Origin: Paracoccaceae bacterium
GTDB taxonomy: Bacteria > Pseudomonadota > Alphaproteobacteria > Rhodobacterales > Rhodobacteraceae
Direction of reading: 5' to 3'
NCBI GenBank assembly: GCA_947449875.1
Contig: CANFSY010000010.1
Span: 1 to 41,724 of the forward strand
DNA length: 41,724 nt
Shown: positions 16,204-23,892 of the stretch, one piece after another
How positions within the stretch are numbered: position 1 is the stretch's first letter
Layout of the letters: each line of letters starts with the position of its first letter
Program-made: the position numbers and the translations under genes
The notes under the pieces: model-generated
Database searches by the model: none
The model's input: only the letters and a program-made list of their open reading frames with translations
What the model was told of the DNA's origin: nothing

Positions 16204-17313
16204 ATGCCCAATATCGTTCCGGTCAACTTAGGGACACGCTCCTATCAGGTGCGCATCGGGCAGGGATTGCTGGCCGATATCAGCGCCCAGATCGGCCCCC
16301 TTCTGCGGCGCAAGCGTGTGGCGATTGTGACCGATGAAAATGTGGCGGCCAAACATTTGCCCGCCGTGCTGCAGGCTTTGGCGGCTGGGGGCATTTCGGC
16401 TTCGGCGCTGACCCTGCCTGCGGGCGAAAGCACCAAGGGTTGGCCAGAATTCAGCCGCACGGTCGAATGGCTCTTGGCCGAAAAGATCGAACGGCGCGAT
16501 ATCGTGATCGCCTTGGGCGGCGGCGTGGTCGGCGATCTGGTGGGCTTTGCCTGTGCGGTGCTGCGGCGCGGGGTGCGCTTTGTGCAGGTGCCAACGACCT
16601 TGCTGGCACAGGTGGATTCGTCGGTTGGCGGCAAGACGGGCATCAATTCGACCCATGGCAAGAACCTGATCGGGGCCTTTCATCAACCCTCTTTGGTGCT
16701 GGCCGATATCGGGGTTCTGAACACCTTACCGCAGCGCGATCTGCTGGCAGGCTACGGCGAGGTGGTGAAATACGGTCTCTTGGGCGATGCGGCGTTTTTT
16801 GACTATCTTGAAGCGCAAGGCCCCGCTTTGGCGCGCTATGACGCGAAGGTGATTTTGAAAGCCGTCACCCGCTCGGTCGAGATGAAGGCCGGCATTGTCG
16901 AGCGCGACGAAACAGAAGAAGGCGAACGCGCGCTTTTGAACCTTGGCCACACCTTCTGCCACGCGCTGGAAAAGGCAACCGGCTACGGCGACCGCCTGCT
17001 GCACGGCGAAGGAGTCGCGATCGGTTGCGCCTTGGCGTTCGAGCTGTCGCAACGCCTTGGCCTATGCGCCCAAGAAGCCCCCAGCCGCGTGCGCGCGCAT
17101 CTTAGGGCGATGGGTTTGAAAACCGACCTGTCCGATATTGGCGGCGATCTGCCGGGGGCAGAGGCGCTTTTGGCCCTGATGGCGCAGGATAAAAAGGTGA
17201 TCGACGGCAAACTGCGCTTCATTCTGGCGCGCGGCATCGGCCAAGCCTTCGTGGCCGAAGATGTGCCACCCGACGCTGTGGTGCGCTTGCTGCAAGACGC
17301 CTTGCCCCGTTAA
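16204..17313 (+). CDS. aroB: 3-dehydroquinate synthase AroB
   Basis: AroB converts DAHP to 3-dehydroquinate, the second step of the shikimate pathway, using NAD and a divalent metal. The 369-residue protein has the NAD-binding GGGVVGDLVGF (about 101-111), the signature VPTTLLAQVDSSVGGKTGIN, and the metal ligands in YGEVVKYGL (Glu), NLGHTFCHALE (His) and LLHGEGVAIG (His). Length is normal. It begins immediately after the aroK stop, so the two form an operon and act in the same pathway, although not at consecutive steps. Confidence 0.96.
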   Translation: MPNIVPVNLGTRSYQVRIGQGLLADISAQIGPLLRRKRVAIVTDENVAAKHLPAVLQALAAGGISASALTLPAGESTKGWPEFSRTVEWLLAEKIERRDIVIALGGGVVGDLVGFACAVLRRGVRFVQVPTTLLAQVDSSVGGKTGINSTHGKNLIGAFHQPSLVLADIGVLNTLPQRDLLAGYGEVVKYGLLGDAAFFDYLEAQGPALARYDAKVILKAVTRSVEMKAGIVERDETEEGERALLNLGHTFCHALEKATGYGDRLLHGEGVAIGCALAFELSQRLGLCAQEAPSRVRAHLRAMGLKTDLSDIGGDLPGAEALLALMAQDKKVIDGKLRFILARGIGQAFVAEDVPPDAVVRLLQDALPR

Positions 17314-17377
17314 AGCTGAAACGCTTGCGCTATGGGCTGACCGGCCTATGCTGCCGCCAAAGCCTTGGGAGGGGATC

Positions 17378-18229
17378 ATGAAGGGTTTCGGCATACATTC
17401 CAGCATCTGGACGATGGATTGGACACCCCAAGCGGCAGAATACGCCGTGGCCGAGGCGGTGCGCCACCGCTTCGATTTCATCGAAATCGCGGTTCTCAAC
17501 CCCAAACGCATCGACGCCCCCCATTCGCGCCGCCTGCTAGAGGGGGCGGGCCTGCACGCCGTAGGCTCTTTGGGCCTGCCCGACGGGTTCTGGTTGTCGC
17601 GCGACACCGACAAAGGGGTAGATTTTTTGAAAGCCGCCCTTGACTGCTGCGCCGCCATGGGCGCGCAGGCGCTGTCGGGCGTGACCTATGGTGGCATCGG
17701 CGAACGCTCCGGCGTGCCCCCCACCGCGCAGGAATTGGACAACGTGGCGCGCGGATTATCACTAGCCGCAAGCTATGCCGCCCAATTGGGCCTGCACTTG
17801 GGGATCGAACCCGTCAACCGTTACGAAAGCCATTTGATCAACACGGGCTGGCAAGGGGTAGCGATGATTGAAAAAGTCGGGGCCGCAAATGTGTTTTTGC
17901 ACCTTGATACCTATCATATGAACATTGAAGAAAAAGGCGCTGGCAACGGAATTATCGCCGCCCGCGAGCATTTGCGCTATATCCACCTGTCAGAAAGCGA
18001 CCGCGGCACACCGGGGGCGGGCACCTGCGATTGGGACGAGATTTTTTCAACGCTTAAAGCCATCGGGTTTAACGGCGGATTGGCGATGGAAAGCTTTATC
18101 AGCATGCCTCCGGAATTGGCTTATGGTTTGGCCGTGTGGCGGCCCGTTGCCGAAAGCCGCGAAGAGGTGATTGGCCAAGGCCTGCCCTTCTTGCGCGGCA
18201 AAGCGCGGCAATATGGGCTGGTTGCGTGA
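17378..18229 (+). CDS. Sugar isomerase/epimerase (D-tagatose 3-epimerase-like)
   Basis: A 283-residue TIM-barrel protein of the xylose-isomerase-like family. The likely metal ligands are Glu144 (LGIEPVNRYES), Asp177 and His180 (HLDTYHMN), His203 (YIHLSESDRG) and Glu238 (AMESF). This layout, especially IEPVNRYE and HLSESDRG, matches ketose 3-epimerases that act on D-psicose/tagatose or L-ribulose; the exact substrate cannot be read from sequence. GGGAGGGG is directly upstream of the ATG at 17378. It follows aroB by 64 bases on the same strand and may be read from that promoter, although the function is unrelated. Confidence 0.85.
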   Translation: MKGFGIHSSIWTMDWTPQAAEYAVAEAVRHRFDFIEIAVLNPKRIDAPHSRRLLEGAGLHAVGSLGLPDGFWLSRDTDKGVDFLKAALDCCAAMGAQALSGVTYGGIGERSGVPPTAQELDNVARGLSLAASYAAQLGLHLGIEPVNRYESHLINTGWQGVAMIEKVGAANVFLHLDTYHMNIEEKGAGNGIIAAREHLRYIHLSESDRGTPGAGTCDWDEIFSTLKAIGFNGGLAMESFISMPPELAYGLAVWRPVAESREEVIGQGLPFLRGKARQYGLVA

Positions 18230-18344
18230 AAGATATAACCTATGATCCACGGTACTTTGGGGAAAGGCGGCATGTCGTGCTATGCATACGACATCGTTTC
18301 ATGTAGGCCTTGCGGCAAAGTTCCCTAAAAGAGAGGCGTAAAGA

Positions 18345-18836
18345 ATGTTGTTACTTACAAGAATTGCCGTTGTCTTCGGTATAATCGGATTGTTTGTCAG
18401 CGGCCTGTTTTGCTATTGGCTTGCGGGTGTTACCCTGTTTGAAGTTTACCATTGGCTTGCACATTACGAAATCACAATCACAATGACGCTGGAAATCATC
18501 AGCGCGATTGATAAACTGTTCTTGGGCACCGGCGTGTTCATTATGGCACTTGGCATTTCCAGTCTCGCGATCCGCCCGATCCCGCTGCCCTCGGCGCTGC
18601 AATTTCATGATTTTCATCATCTGAAATCGTTCTTCAGCAGTTTCCTGATCGTCGTGATGGCGATCATCTTTGTGGAAAATCTGGCGATTATGCCGGATAT
18701 GGTGCATGAGCCTAATTCAAGCGGATCGGAAATCCTGTTTTCAGGGATTGCCTTCCTTTTGGCGACAATTGCTTTGCTTTTGTTTCAAAAAAGCGAGGTG
18801 ATTTTTCCAGCGAAGAGCGAGACCTCGCGTTCATAA
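18345..18836 (+). CDS. UPF0114/YqhA-like membrane protein
   Basis: A 163-residue protein with four membrane helices (about 5-30, 58-78, 95-115 and 129-147). The stretch ISAIDKLFLGTGVFIMALGI followed by FHHLKSFFSSFLIVVMAIIF has the spacing of the YqhA family, where a conserved helix is followed by a short loop with an acidic/His-Leu-Lys motif. The family function is unknown. GAGAGG lies upstream of the ATG. The gene stands alone: a strong terminator follows, and 115 bases separate it from the isomerase gene. Confidence 0.65.
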   Translation: MLLLTRIAVVFGIIGLFVSGLFCYWLAGVTLFEVYHWLAHYEITITMTLEIISAIDKLFLGTGVFIMALGISSLAIRPIPLPSALQFHDFHHLKSFFSSFLIVVMAIIFVENLAIMPDMVHEPNSSGSEILFSGIAFLLATIALLLFQKSEVIFPAKSETSRS

Positions 18837-18871
18837 TGGTTTGAGCAGGTATTCAAATTATGTAACCTAAT

Positions 18872-18911
18872 AGTCGCCCGAAGATGTATATCCTCGGGCG
18901 ACTTTTTATTT
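18872..18911 (+). terminator. Strong intrinsic terminator
   Basis: AGTCGCCCGA (18872-18881) pairs with TCGGGCGACT (18894-18903) and is followed by TTTTATTTT. A short inner GAT/ATC pairing tightens the loop. It ends the YqhA-like gene. Confidence 0.92.
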
Positions 18912-18971
18912 TAAATATTTTATAATTCCAGCAAAAAACCGCTTTGGCGGAGCAGCTTGATTTATAAGTCC

Positions 18972-19436
18972 CTAAAACAACAACTTATACGTATTCCCCA
19001 AAGTATCCGTCACCGTCCCCGTACCACTTTCCGTGCCTGATCCAGTGATAAACCGCCCCTGCACCCGCGTGCCATCTGTGCAGACGGCATAAATCTCGCC
19101 GGAATTGACACCGCCCACATCCGTAACCGATTTGTTCAACTTTCCGCCCGTACTTTGCAGCGTCAGCGACAGGCCGCGTTCTTTTTCGGTCACACGGGGG
19201 GCGACAGAGGTCCATGTGCCGTTGCAGCGGTTCTTTTTGCCCGGGGTGGGCAGAACAAAGCTGATATCGGCCGAGGCTGTGGTTTGGTTGCGCACTTTGA
19301 CGGCGATGATCTCGGCGGGGTGGCTTTCCTTCAGCGGTCCGTCGATTGGATACAGCCGCAGGTTCACAGCCTTGTTGCCGCCGCAGCCGGACAGGGTCGC
19401 AGCCAAACATAGGGCAGTTAAAACGGTGCGCTTCAT
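18972..19436 (-). CDS. Lipoprotein, copy A (left edge of island)
   Basis: A 154-residue lipoprotein. The signal MKRTVLTALCLAATLSGC contains a lipobox (LSGC), so Cys18 would be lipidated. The mature domain is beta-rich with two later cysteines (KNRCNGTW and YAVCTDG) that may pair. I recognise no family. Reading the minus strand, CCAAGGGGC precedes the ATG. A diverged copy is at 28729-29190; the last 100 residues are nearly identical between the two, with most visible DNA differences in third codon positions. This copy sits on the chromosomal side of the partial tRNA-Gln (19510-19527). It is probably the original resident gene, now cut off from the tRNA that used to lie upstream. Confidence 0.8.
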   Translation of the reverse strand: MKRTVLTALCLAATLSGCGGNKAVNLRLYPIDGPLKESHPAEIIAVKVRNQTTASADISFVLPTPGKKNRCNGTWTSVAPRVTEKERGLSLTLQSTGGKLNKSVTDVGGVNSGEIYAVCTDGTRVQGRFITGSGTESGTGTVTDTLGNTYKLLF

Positions 19437-19506
19437 ATGTTTAGCCCCTTGGCTGAAGGCTTGGCCAAAGGCCGCCGCCCCGCGAGTTTCGTATGTCACT
19501 TTAGAT

Positions 19507-19527
19507 AGTTGGCTGGGGCGCTAGGAT
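19507..19527 (-). other. Attachment site with tRNA-Gln 3'-end copy (left)
   Basis: A 21-base segment is identical to 29260-29280. Bases 19510-19527 correspond to the last 18 bases of tRNA-Gln, including CCA and the acceptor and part of the T-arm strand. Similarity stops abruptly at 19528. This is the standard mark of integrase-mediated insertion at a tRNA 3' end. Confidence 0.9.
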
Positions 19528-19578
19528 ACCGTCAAAGAGGAAGAAATGTTTAGGGAAAAAGGGGTTGGTTAGCGAAAG

Positions 19579-19599
19579 TGGGGCAAGGGATGGGGCAGT
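19579..19599 (+). repeat. Candidate integrase arm sites, left
   Basis: TGGGGCA occurs at 19579 and again, as TGGGGCAGT, at 19591, a 12-base period. The same pair, with the same orientation and spacing, occurs at 28702 and 28714 near the other end. The motif is short and also occurs by chance in GC-rich host genes (for example near 29742), so the call rests on the matched pairing. Confidence 0.4.
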
Positions 19600-19695
19600 A
19601 AGCATGAATCTTTCATCAAAATCTTATTGCATCGCTGGGAAAGGGTGCTGATATAGGCTTGTACTGTCCGCCGTACTGATCACCGGAGACTTGGT

Positions 19696-20166
19696 TTGGA
19701 ATCAAATGTTGAACAAAGGGATGAAGAGCACTCGGCGCTTGGGCGGGCACTTGAGAGCATCGATGATGCGGTACCGCTTCGCAAAATTGAGAGGATGATT
19801 GACCAGCTAGAGATATCGGCAGATGCCAAAGCTCTGATTATGGACATCGCATCACTGACCGTTCGGGTGGGTGAGATGATCATAGCGATTGGTAGGAAGG
19901 TGGTCAGCTTTGCACTTGGGCTTATGAAAAAATTTCCTAATACGGCGTTTGGGATCGTGATTGCTGTGATTGTTGGTGCCTTGCTCGGTTCCGCCTTTGG
20001 GGGCATCCCGTTGATTGGAGCTGTGCTGGTTGCAAAGTTGAAGGCAATTCTATTGATCTTCGGTATCGCAAAAGGAGCGCTGACAGATTTGGCCGGCACG
20101 CCGCTTAGAGCAGCGGTAGATGATCTGGTCACAAGGATTGCCCCTGTTGCAAAGGTTGCCCAGTGA
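19696..20166 (+). CDS. Hypothetical two-helix membrane protein, 156 aa
   Basis: A 156-residue protein. The start is a TTG at 19696 with GGAG seven bases upstream (19685-19688). Residues 1-60 are charged and helical; residues 66-130 are hydrophobic and Gly/Ala-rich (VSFALGLMKKFPNTAFGIVI, then ALLGSAFGGIPLIGAVLVAK), giving two or three membrane-active helices. I recognise no family. The stop overlaps the start of the TerB-like gene by one base, so they are coupled and probably act together at the membrane. It is the first gene inside the left edge of the island. A possible promoter (TTGCAT near 19628, GATATA near 19651) lies upstream. Confidence 0.72.
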   Translation: MESNVEQRDEEHSALGRALESIDDAVPLRKIERMIDQLEISADAKALIMDIASLTVRVGEMIIAIGRKVVSFALGLMKKFPNTAFGIVIAVIVGALLGSAFGGIPLIGAVLVAKLKAILLIFGIAKGALTDLAGTPLRAAVDDLVTRIAPVAKVAQ

Positions 20167-21041
20167 TGGTTCTTCGTAGTATTTCACAGCAAGCCGATGC
20201 ATTTGGAGAGGTCCTGCAAGTCATTTACGATCCACTGCGCTTCAAACGTAAACTGGCTATTGGCGAAGATGCATACACGTCAATGAGGGTCGGAAAAACG
20301 CTGGCACAACTTTGGGATGTTGGTGGCGTTGCAGCCACTGGTGGCAGCATTGCAGCTTCTACAACCGTAGCTGGTACATTTTTTGCATCCAGCGGCTGGC
20401 TGGCAACAATCGGGCTTGGCGCCGCGGCTGTTACACCAGTAGGTTGGGTAATCGGCGCTGCGCTCGCCACGGGCGGGGCATATTATGGGGTAACGCGTCT
20501 TTTTAAGTCATACCATGGGTCACGGGTTGATGTGATCCCGAAGTTTATCAATACACCTATTGATCTGCTGGGTACTTCACTGATGGATATGCTTGGGGCT
20601 TTGAGCTTTAAGATAGCTCTGACTGATGGCGAGGTTACCGAGTCTGAACGGGTCGCAATCAAGGATTACTTTATCACTGAGTGGGGGTATGACCCTAACT
20701 ATGCGTCAGTTGCGCTTGGAGTATTGGAAGAGAACGCTGGCCAAGGAACCATAAAGGAAATGACTGCTGCGCTTGGCAGTTTTATTAATGACAATCCTGA
20801 CTGCAACTTCGCGGCCATCAAAGAAGAGCTTATCAGGTTCCTGCGAGAGATTGCTGCAGCAGACGGTGTTTTTGACGAGCGCGAAGAGTTCGCGATTGAA
20901 AAAGTGGATGCCTTGCTGAGAGAGCCGCTGCCCTTGGAATCGACGGTACGTGCTGTCGCTTCTGCTCCAGGAGAATTGGTTGGCCTTGCGGGCAAGATAA
21001 TACGAAGCGTCACGGGTGCGACCGAAAGCAAACAGAATTAA
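20166..21041 (+). CDS. TerB-like protein with membrane hairpin
   Basis: A 291-residue protein. Residues about 50-112 are a Gly/Ala-rich hydrophobic hairpin (TTVAGTFFASSGWLATIGLG, then TPVGWVIGAALATGGAYYG). The rest is a helical domain with two acidic repeats, LTDGEVTESER (about 153-163) and AADGVFDEREE (about 232-242), the pattern of the TerB family, in which such acidic turns bind metal. TerB-like proteins belong to Ter stress systems that have been proposed to act in metal sensing and phage resistance. The ATG at 20166 overlaps the previous stop; a GTG one codon earlier is also possible. The fusion of TerB to a membrane hairpin, coupled to a second membrane protein, suggests a membrane-acting effector or sensor. 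Confidence 0.72.
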   Translation: MVLRSISQQADAFGEVLQVIYDPLRFKRKLAIGEDAYTSMRVGKTLAQLWDVGGVAATGGSIAASTTVAGTFFASSGWLATIGLGAAAVTPVGWVIGAALATGGAYYGVTRLFKSYHGSRVDVIPKFINTPIDLLGTSLMDMLGALSFKIALTDGEVTESERVAIKDYFITEWGYDPNYASVALGVLEENAGQGTIKEMTAALGSFINDNPDCNFAAIKEELIRFLREIAAADGVFDEREEFAIEKVDALLREPLPLESTVRAVASAPGELVGLAGKIIRSVTGATESKQN

Positions 21042-21051
21042 TCGCTTGCCC

Positions 21052-21531
21052 TCATTGATTAAATTCTTGAAACTTTCGTCTATGAACTTTGATAATTTCC
21101 TCTTCAGTCTTTTTGGAGTAAGAACTAAACAAAAAAACTCCGAGGAAGAGACCTCCGAAAGCGATAATTATTCCAGAAACTCCAGAAAAAACAATGCCAA
21201 CTAATATACCAAACAGCGGCCCACATATGATCGATGCCCGAGCAATCCAGGTTAATTTAAAACCTACTGCCGCAGAAATTAAGTTCCTTGCTTCCTCATC
21301 AGTAAGTGCAAAAGATGATTCATGATTTTGAAAATCTGGCTGATTAATGGTATCTAGTGCACAGTTAACAAGAAGATCCTGCTCTTCTTTTGTTGCTTTT
21401 CGGAAGTTCTGTCGAGCTAGTTCTAAGTTGGTAACTTTTTTAACAAATGAGAGTCTTTCTCCCTGATTCGCAACGAGTTTCTCAACAGCGTCAGCAAGTC
21501 CTTTAGCCTCTCGTTCTCTGCGGCGTTGCAC
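21052..21531 (-). CDS. Two-helix membrane protein, paralogue 1 (amber codon near ancestral start)
   Basis: A 159-residue protein from a GTG at 21531. Residues 1-90 are charged and helical; about 95-115 and 118-138 are membrane helices; a basic tail follows. It is a diverged paralogue of the product of 21679-22224: both have a helix with EQD/R-x-L-x-N-x-AL-x-x-INQ-x-DF, then an acidic LT-x-E(D)-A motif, then GP-x-x-G-x-x-x-G-I in the first membrane helix. Upstream codons EKIVQRRRER match EKIDQRRKER of the partner, and a TTG with AGGTG upstream aligns with its ATG, but codon 3 is TAG (21544-21546). The gene is therefore either N-terminally broken or uses the internal GTG, which has no good ribosome site. 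The region is AT-rich. Confidence 0.6.
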   Translation of the reverse strand: MQRRREREAKGLADAVEKLVANQGERLSFVKKVTNLELARQNFRKATKEEQDLLVNCALDTINQPDFQNHESSFALTDEEARNLISAAVGFKLTWIARASIICGPLFGILVGIVFSGVSGIIIAFGGLFLGVFLFSSYSKKTEEEIIKVHRRKFQEFNQ

Positions 21532-21678
21532 AATTTTTTCACTCTAGTCCAAAACATCACCTCTAATTGCCTTACTGTTCCAGCTTTGATCACAGGAAAG
21601 TCCTATAAAATCGATAATCTAAGCCTCTTAGCACTGCAGTAACTTATCTTCTGGAGGCGCATTTCTCTGCTTAGGACA

Positions 21679-22224
21679 TCAAACATCACTCTGCTTTTCA
21701 CTCTTAACAAGCACATCTAAATCGTGAACCTTGGGCGCTAATCTCTCTAATTTATGTTCCTCGATCAACTGTGACTTCTTGAATTTCTCAAGAAAAATGC
21801 CAACCACAGCTGCCAGCATAACGCCACCACTCGCAACTGTAATTCCAAGAGCCCATGATTCCGTGATCCCCAGATACAGTCCTATCGCTGGGCCGAGTAG
21901 CATCAAAATACGACCCCACAAAAGCAATGATTGATGTGCTGCCGCTTCCACTATTGTTTCAGCATCTTCCCTAGTCAGGTTCGATTTGACTGTCGAGGAT
22001 GAAAAATCAATTTGATTGATCACCTCTAATGCTTCATTTTTCAAGCGATCCTGCTCAGTTATTGACAAAGATCCAAAAGCCAATTTCGCTCTAGCCTTTT
22101 CTGTCATCCTTTCGCGTTCAATCTGCCCTTGGGTTTTGGGTTGCTCTGGAGCAACTTTGACTTCCCTCTTCGCATCAACCAGACGTTCCTTGCGACGTTG
22201 ATCAATCTTTTCCTTTAAGTCCAT
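21679..22224 (-). CDS. Two-helix membrane protein, paralogue 2
   Basis: A 181-residue protein. Residues 1-60 are highly charged and probably coiled (KEKIDQRRKERLVDAKREVK); residues 101-121 and 124-145 are membrane helices (ILMLLGPAIGLYLGI and the following segment); the C-terminal 35 residues are charged and cytoplasmic. No named family is evident to me. It shares its whole layout with the product of 21052-21531, and the two lie in tandem on the minus strand, so they arose by duplication. It is the intact member of the pair. AT-rich codon use differs clearly from the chromosomal genes on either side of the island. Confidence 0.7.
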   Translation of the reverse strand: MDLKEKIDQRRKERLVDAKREVKVAPEQPKTQGQIERERMTEKARAKLAFGSLSITEQDRLKNEALEVINQIDFSSSTVKSNLTREDAETIVEAAAHQSLLLWGRILMLLGPAIGLYLGITESWALGITVASGGVMLAAVVGIFLEKFKKSQLIEEHKLERLAPKVHDLDVLVKSEKQSDV

Positions 22225-22247
22225 TCCGCTACCTACTTTGATTGAAT

Positions 22248-22613
22248 TTAATTACCTGTGAGCGATCCCAAAATCGCCGCACCGACGACAGATGCAGCAA
22301 CACCGGCTGCGGCTCTATTGCCCATTTTCCTGGCGCTTTGCTCGGCATCAATCACATCGTCGATTACCCTGGATGCCCTTACGGTGCGTAATTCCTCAGG
22401 TACTCGTCGTTCAAACGTGATCATTAACGTTTCGCGATCACTTATAACAAGATGCCGCTGCAGGACCTTCTCCATGAACACTAAGCGCCAACCCTCCGCT
22501 GCCATGGCATTCAGATAGGCCTCCAGAACGCTCGTTTCGATACGACCCTCTCCTAAGAGGAACGAACTGATTGACCCATCTGCGACGTCTATGACTTTGT
22601 ACTCGAATTCCAT
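22248..22613 (-). CDS. DUF4177-like protein with C-terminal membrane segment
   Basis: A 121-residue protein. The N-terminus, MEFEYKVIDV, followed by EAYLNAMAAEGWRLVFMEK and a closing strand LMITFERRV, matches the pattern of DUF4177, a small alpha/beta fold often seen in phage and stress genes. Residues 98-118 are Gly/Ala-rich and hydrophobic (AAAGVAASVVGAAILGSLTG), a possible membrane tail. The start at 22613 has GAGG just upstream on the minus strand. It is first in a minus-strand run with the two paralogous membrane proteins, divergent from the XRE-type regulator at 23043. Confidence 0.65.
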   Translation of the reverse strand: MEFEYKVIDVADGSISSFLLGEGRIETSVLEAYLNAMAAEGWRLVFMEKVLQRHLVISDRETLMITFERRVPEELRTVRASRVIDDVIDAEQSARKMGNRAAAGVAASVVGAAILGSLTGN

Positions 22614-23042
22614 GCAGCCTCGCACAACGAATTAGGAAAAGGAAGTTTCTCTCGATGGCAAAGACAATCTCATATCTAGCCTTGGGTAGATCGCCTCTCA
22701 ACGCTCCCCCGATAGGCTAGATGCATTGGTGCGATCTCGCAACATGAAAGCGTGAGCTTCTTTTGGGAACTTAAAACATCAAGATACAGAAATTTAGTGT
22801 TAAGGTCGCGTCTGTCCTCCGGCCGTTAGTCGCCTTTCGTATTAATGGGTGTTTGAGTTTTTTGATCGCTATTGAGCTTGGCGAAAGTGTGGGTGCCGGA
22901 ACGGGTCGCCTTGCTCTCGCCTAGTGTTTGAAGTGACGGCGATCAAATGACGTGTGTGCGCATGAAAAAGAAAGACAAAGGCGTTGCATTGATAAGATGT
23001 GGCGCGTAGATGTTTTTGCATAGCCAGTAGAAGGATCGGGTT
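22614..23042. other. Divergent regulatory region in the island
   Basis: A 429-base region with no convincing gene. It separates the minus-strand membrane genes from the XRE-domain gene and is the natural site for divergent promoters and an operator. A 9-base inverted pair, TTTGATCGC (22861-22869) and GCGATCAAA (22939-22947), is the only clear symmetry. AAGGATC precedes the ATG at 23043. Confidence 0.5.
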
Positions 23043-23636
23043 ATGTGGGAATACGAGAACGAAGATCAGAAGCGTGTGATGGAAGAACTGATCACAACAG
23101 CTAACTGTGGGCAAAAGTTGAAGTTGGTGCGTGAAGTGTCGGGCCTTTCTAGGAAGGAACTTGCTGATATATTGGGATGCTCCGAAACAACGGTTTTTCG
23201 GTTGGAAACGGACAAGAGCAAGGCAACCGAGGAGTTCATCTTTCGTCTAAGGGCACTGACGGTCATCGGGTATCACAAGTTCAAATCCTTAACCGATGCA
23301 GAAAAGGGCACTCTTGCCGAGACTTTGGGCGCTGCGGGAGGGGCCGCGACGGGGGTAGCCGGGTCGATTGCTGCAGTGTCGGCTGCGGGGAGTGTGGCGG
23401 GCGTTTCAGCTGCTGGTATCACCTCTGGGCTAGCGGCGATCGGAGGGGGGTCTATGTTAGGAGGAATTGGGATAATTGCCGCACTGCCGTTGGCGGTAGG
23501 TCTTGCGGGTTACGGCTTGGTCAAGGGGATCCAAGCCATTTGCTTCGCCAACGACCTTGATTGCAATGAAGTAGATGGTCGATACGAGATCGTGGCTTCC
23601 CCCCGCAAGCCAGAGGAAGGTGTTGAACATGCTTGA
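23043..23636 (+). CDS. XRE-type HTH protein fused to glycine-rich membrane domain
   Basis: A 197-residue protein in two parts. Residues about 22-80 form an XRE-type helix-turn-helix (KLKLVREVSGLSRKELADIL, then GCSETTVFRLETDKSKA). Residues about 96-170 are almost entirely Gly, Ala, Ser, Val and Ile (AAGGAATGVAGSIAAVSAAG, then LGGIGIIAALPLAVGLAGYG), a glycine-zipper-like membrane hairpin. The C-terminal 30 residues are polar. A DNA-binding domain joined to a membrane domain suggests a membrane-tethered regulator, or an immunity repressor that senses membrane state. The hairpin resembles that of the TerB-like protein in composition and in ending with a Y-G pair. It overlaps the next gene by eight bases. 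Confidence 0.72.
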   Translation: MWEYENEDQKRVMEELITTANCGQKLKLVREVSGLSRKELADILGCSETTVFRLETDKSKATEEFIFRLRALTVIGYHKFKSLTDAEKGTLAETLGAAGGAATGVAGSIAAVSAAGSVAGVSAAGITSGLAAIGGGSMLGGIGIIAALPLAVGLAGYGLVKGIQAICFANDLDCNEVDGRYEIVASPRKPEEGVEHA

Positions 23637-23802
23637 AGCTCTTGCAACTTTTGGCTCGGGCCTATTCTTCACCACATGGTCGAACGTAGCCATAGCGTCC
23701 TTGATTTGGCTGATTTCACAAGCGCACCCTGCGCTATCCGCTGCAGCGATATTGATACTGGTCTTGCTTGCATTGGCCGATGAAGGCATTGCGAAAAGCT
23801 AA
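23629..23802 (+). CDS. Small two-helix membrane protein, 57 aa
   Basis: A 57-residue protein starting at ATG 23629 inside the end of the XRE gene, with AGGAAGG at 23614-23620 eight bases upstream. It is hydrophobic throughout, with two helices (about 12-31 and 35-51), and ends in the polar ADEGIAKS. The eight-base overlap implies translational coupling to the XRE-membrane protein. Small size and two helices would fit a toxin-like or holin-like peptide, or a subunit of a membrane complex with its partner. I recognise no family. Confidence 0.6.
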   Translation: MLEALATFGSGLFFTTWSNVAIASLIWLISQAHPALSAAAILILVLLALADEGIAKS

Positions 23803-23852
23803 TGGCAATAGTTTGAAGGTGGCGCCTCGGTCGCTCAAAAAAACCGAGCAAT

Positions 23853-23886
23853 CTCCTGTATCTAAATAAAGAAGCAGAAACAGGAG
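23853..23886 (+). promoter_or_regulatory. Hairpin that can hide the ribosome site of the next gene
   Basis: CTCCTGT (23853-23859) can pair perfectly with ACAGGAG (23880-23886), which contains the ribosome site AGGAG of the gene at 23893. The 20-base loop is A-rich. Just upstream, CTCGGT/ACCGAG (23826-23831, 23843-23848) forms another stem. Opening and closing of the first stem could control translation. Confidence 0.45.
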
Positions 23887-23892
23887 CTTAAT

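Noticed and set aside
22861-22947. Nine-base inverted repeat TTTGATCGC / GCGATCAAA as an operator
   Set aside because: The arms are 69 bases apart and could arise by chance in 429 bases; noted only in the regulatory-region entry.
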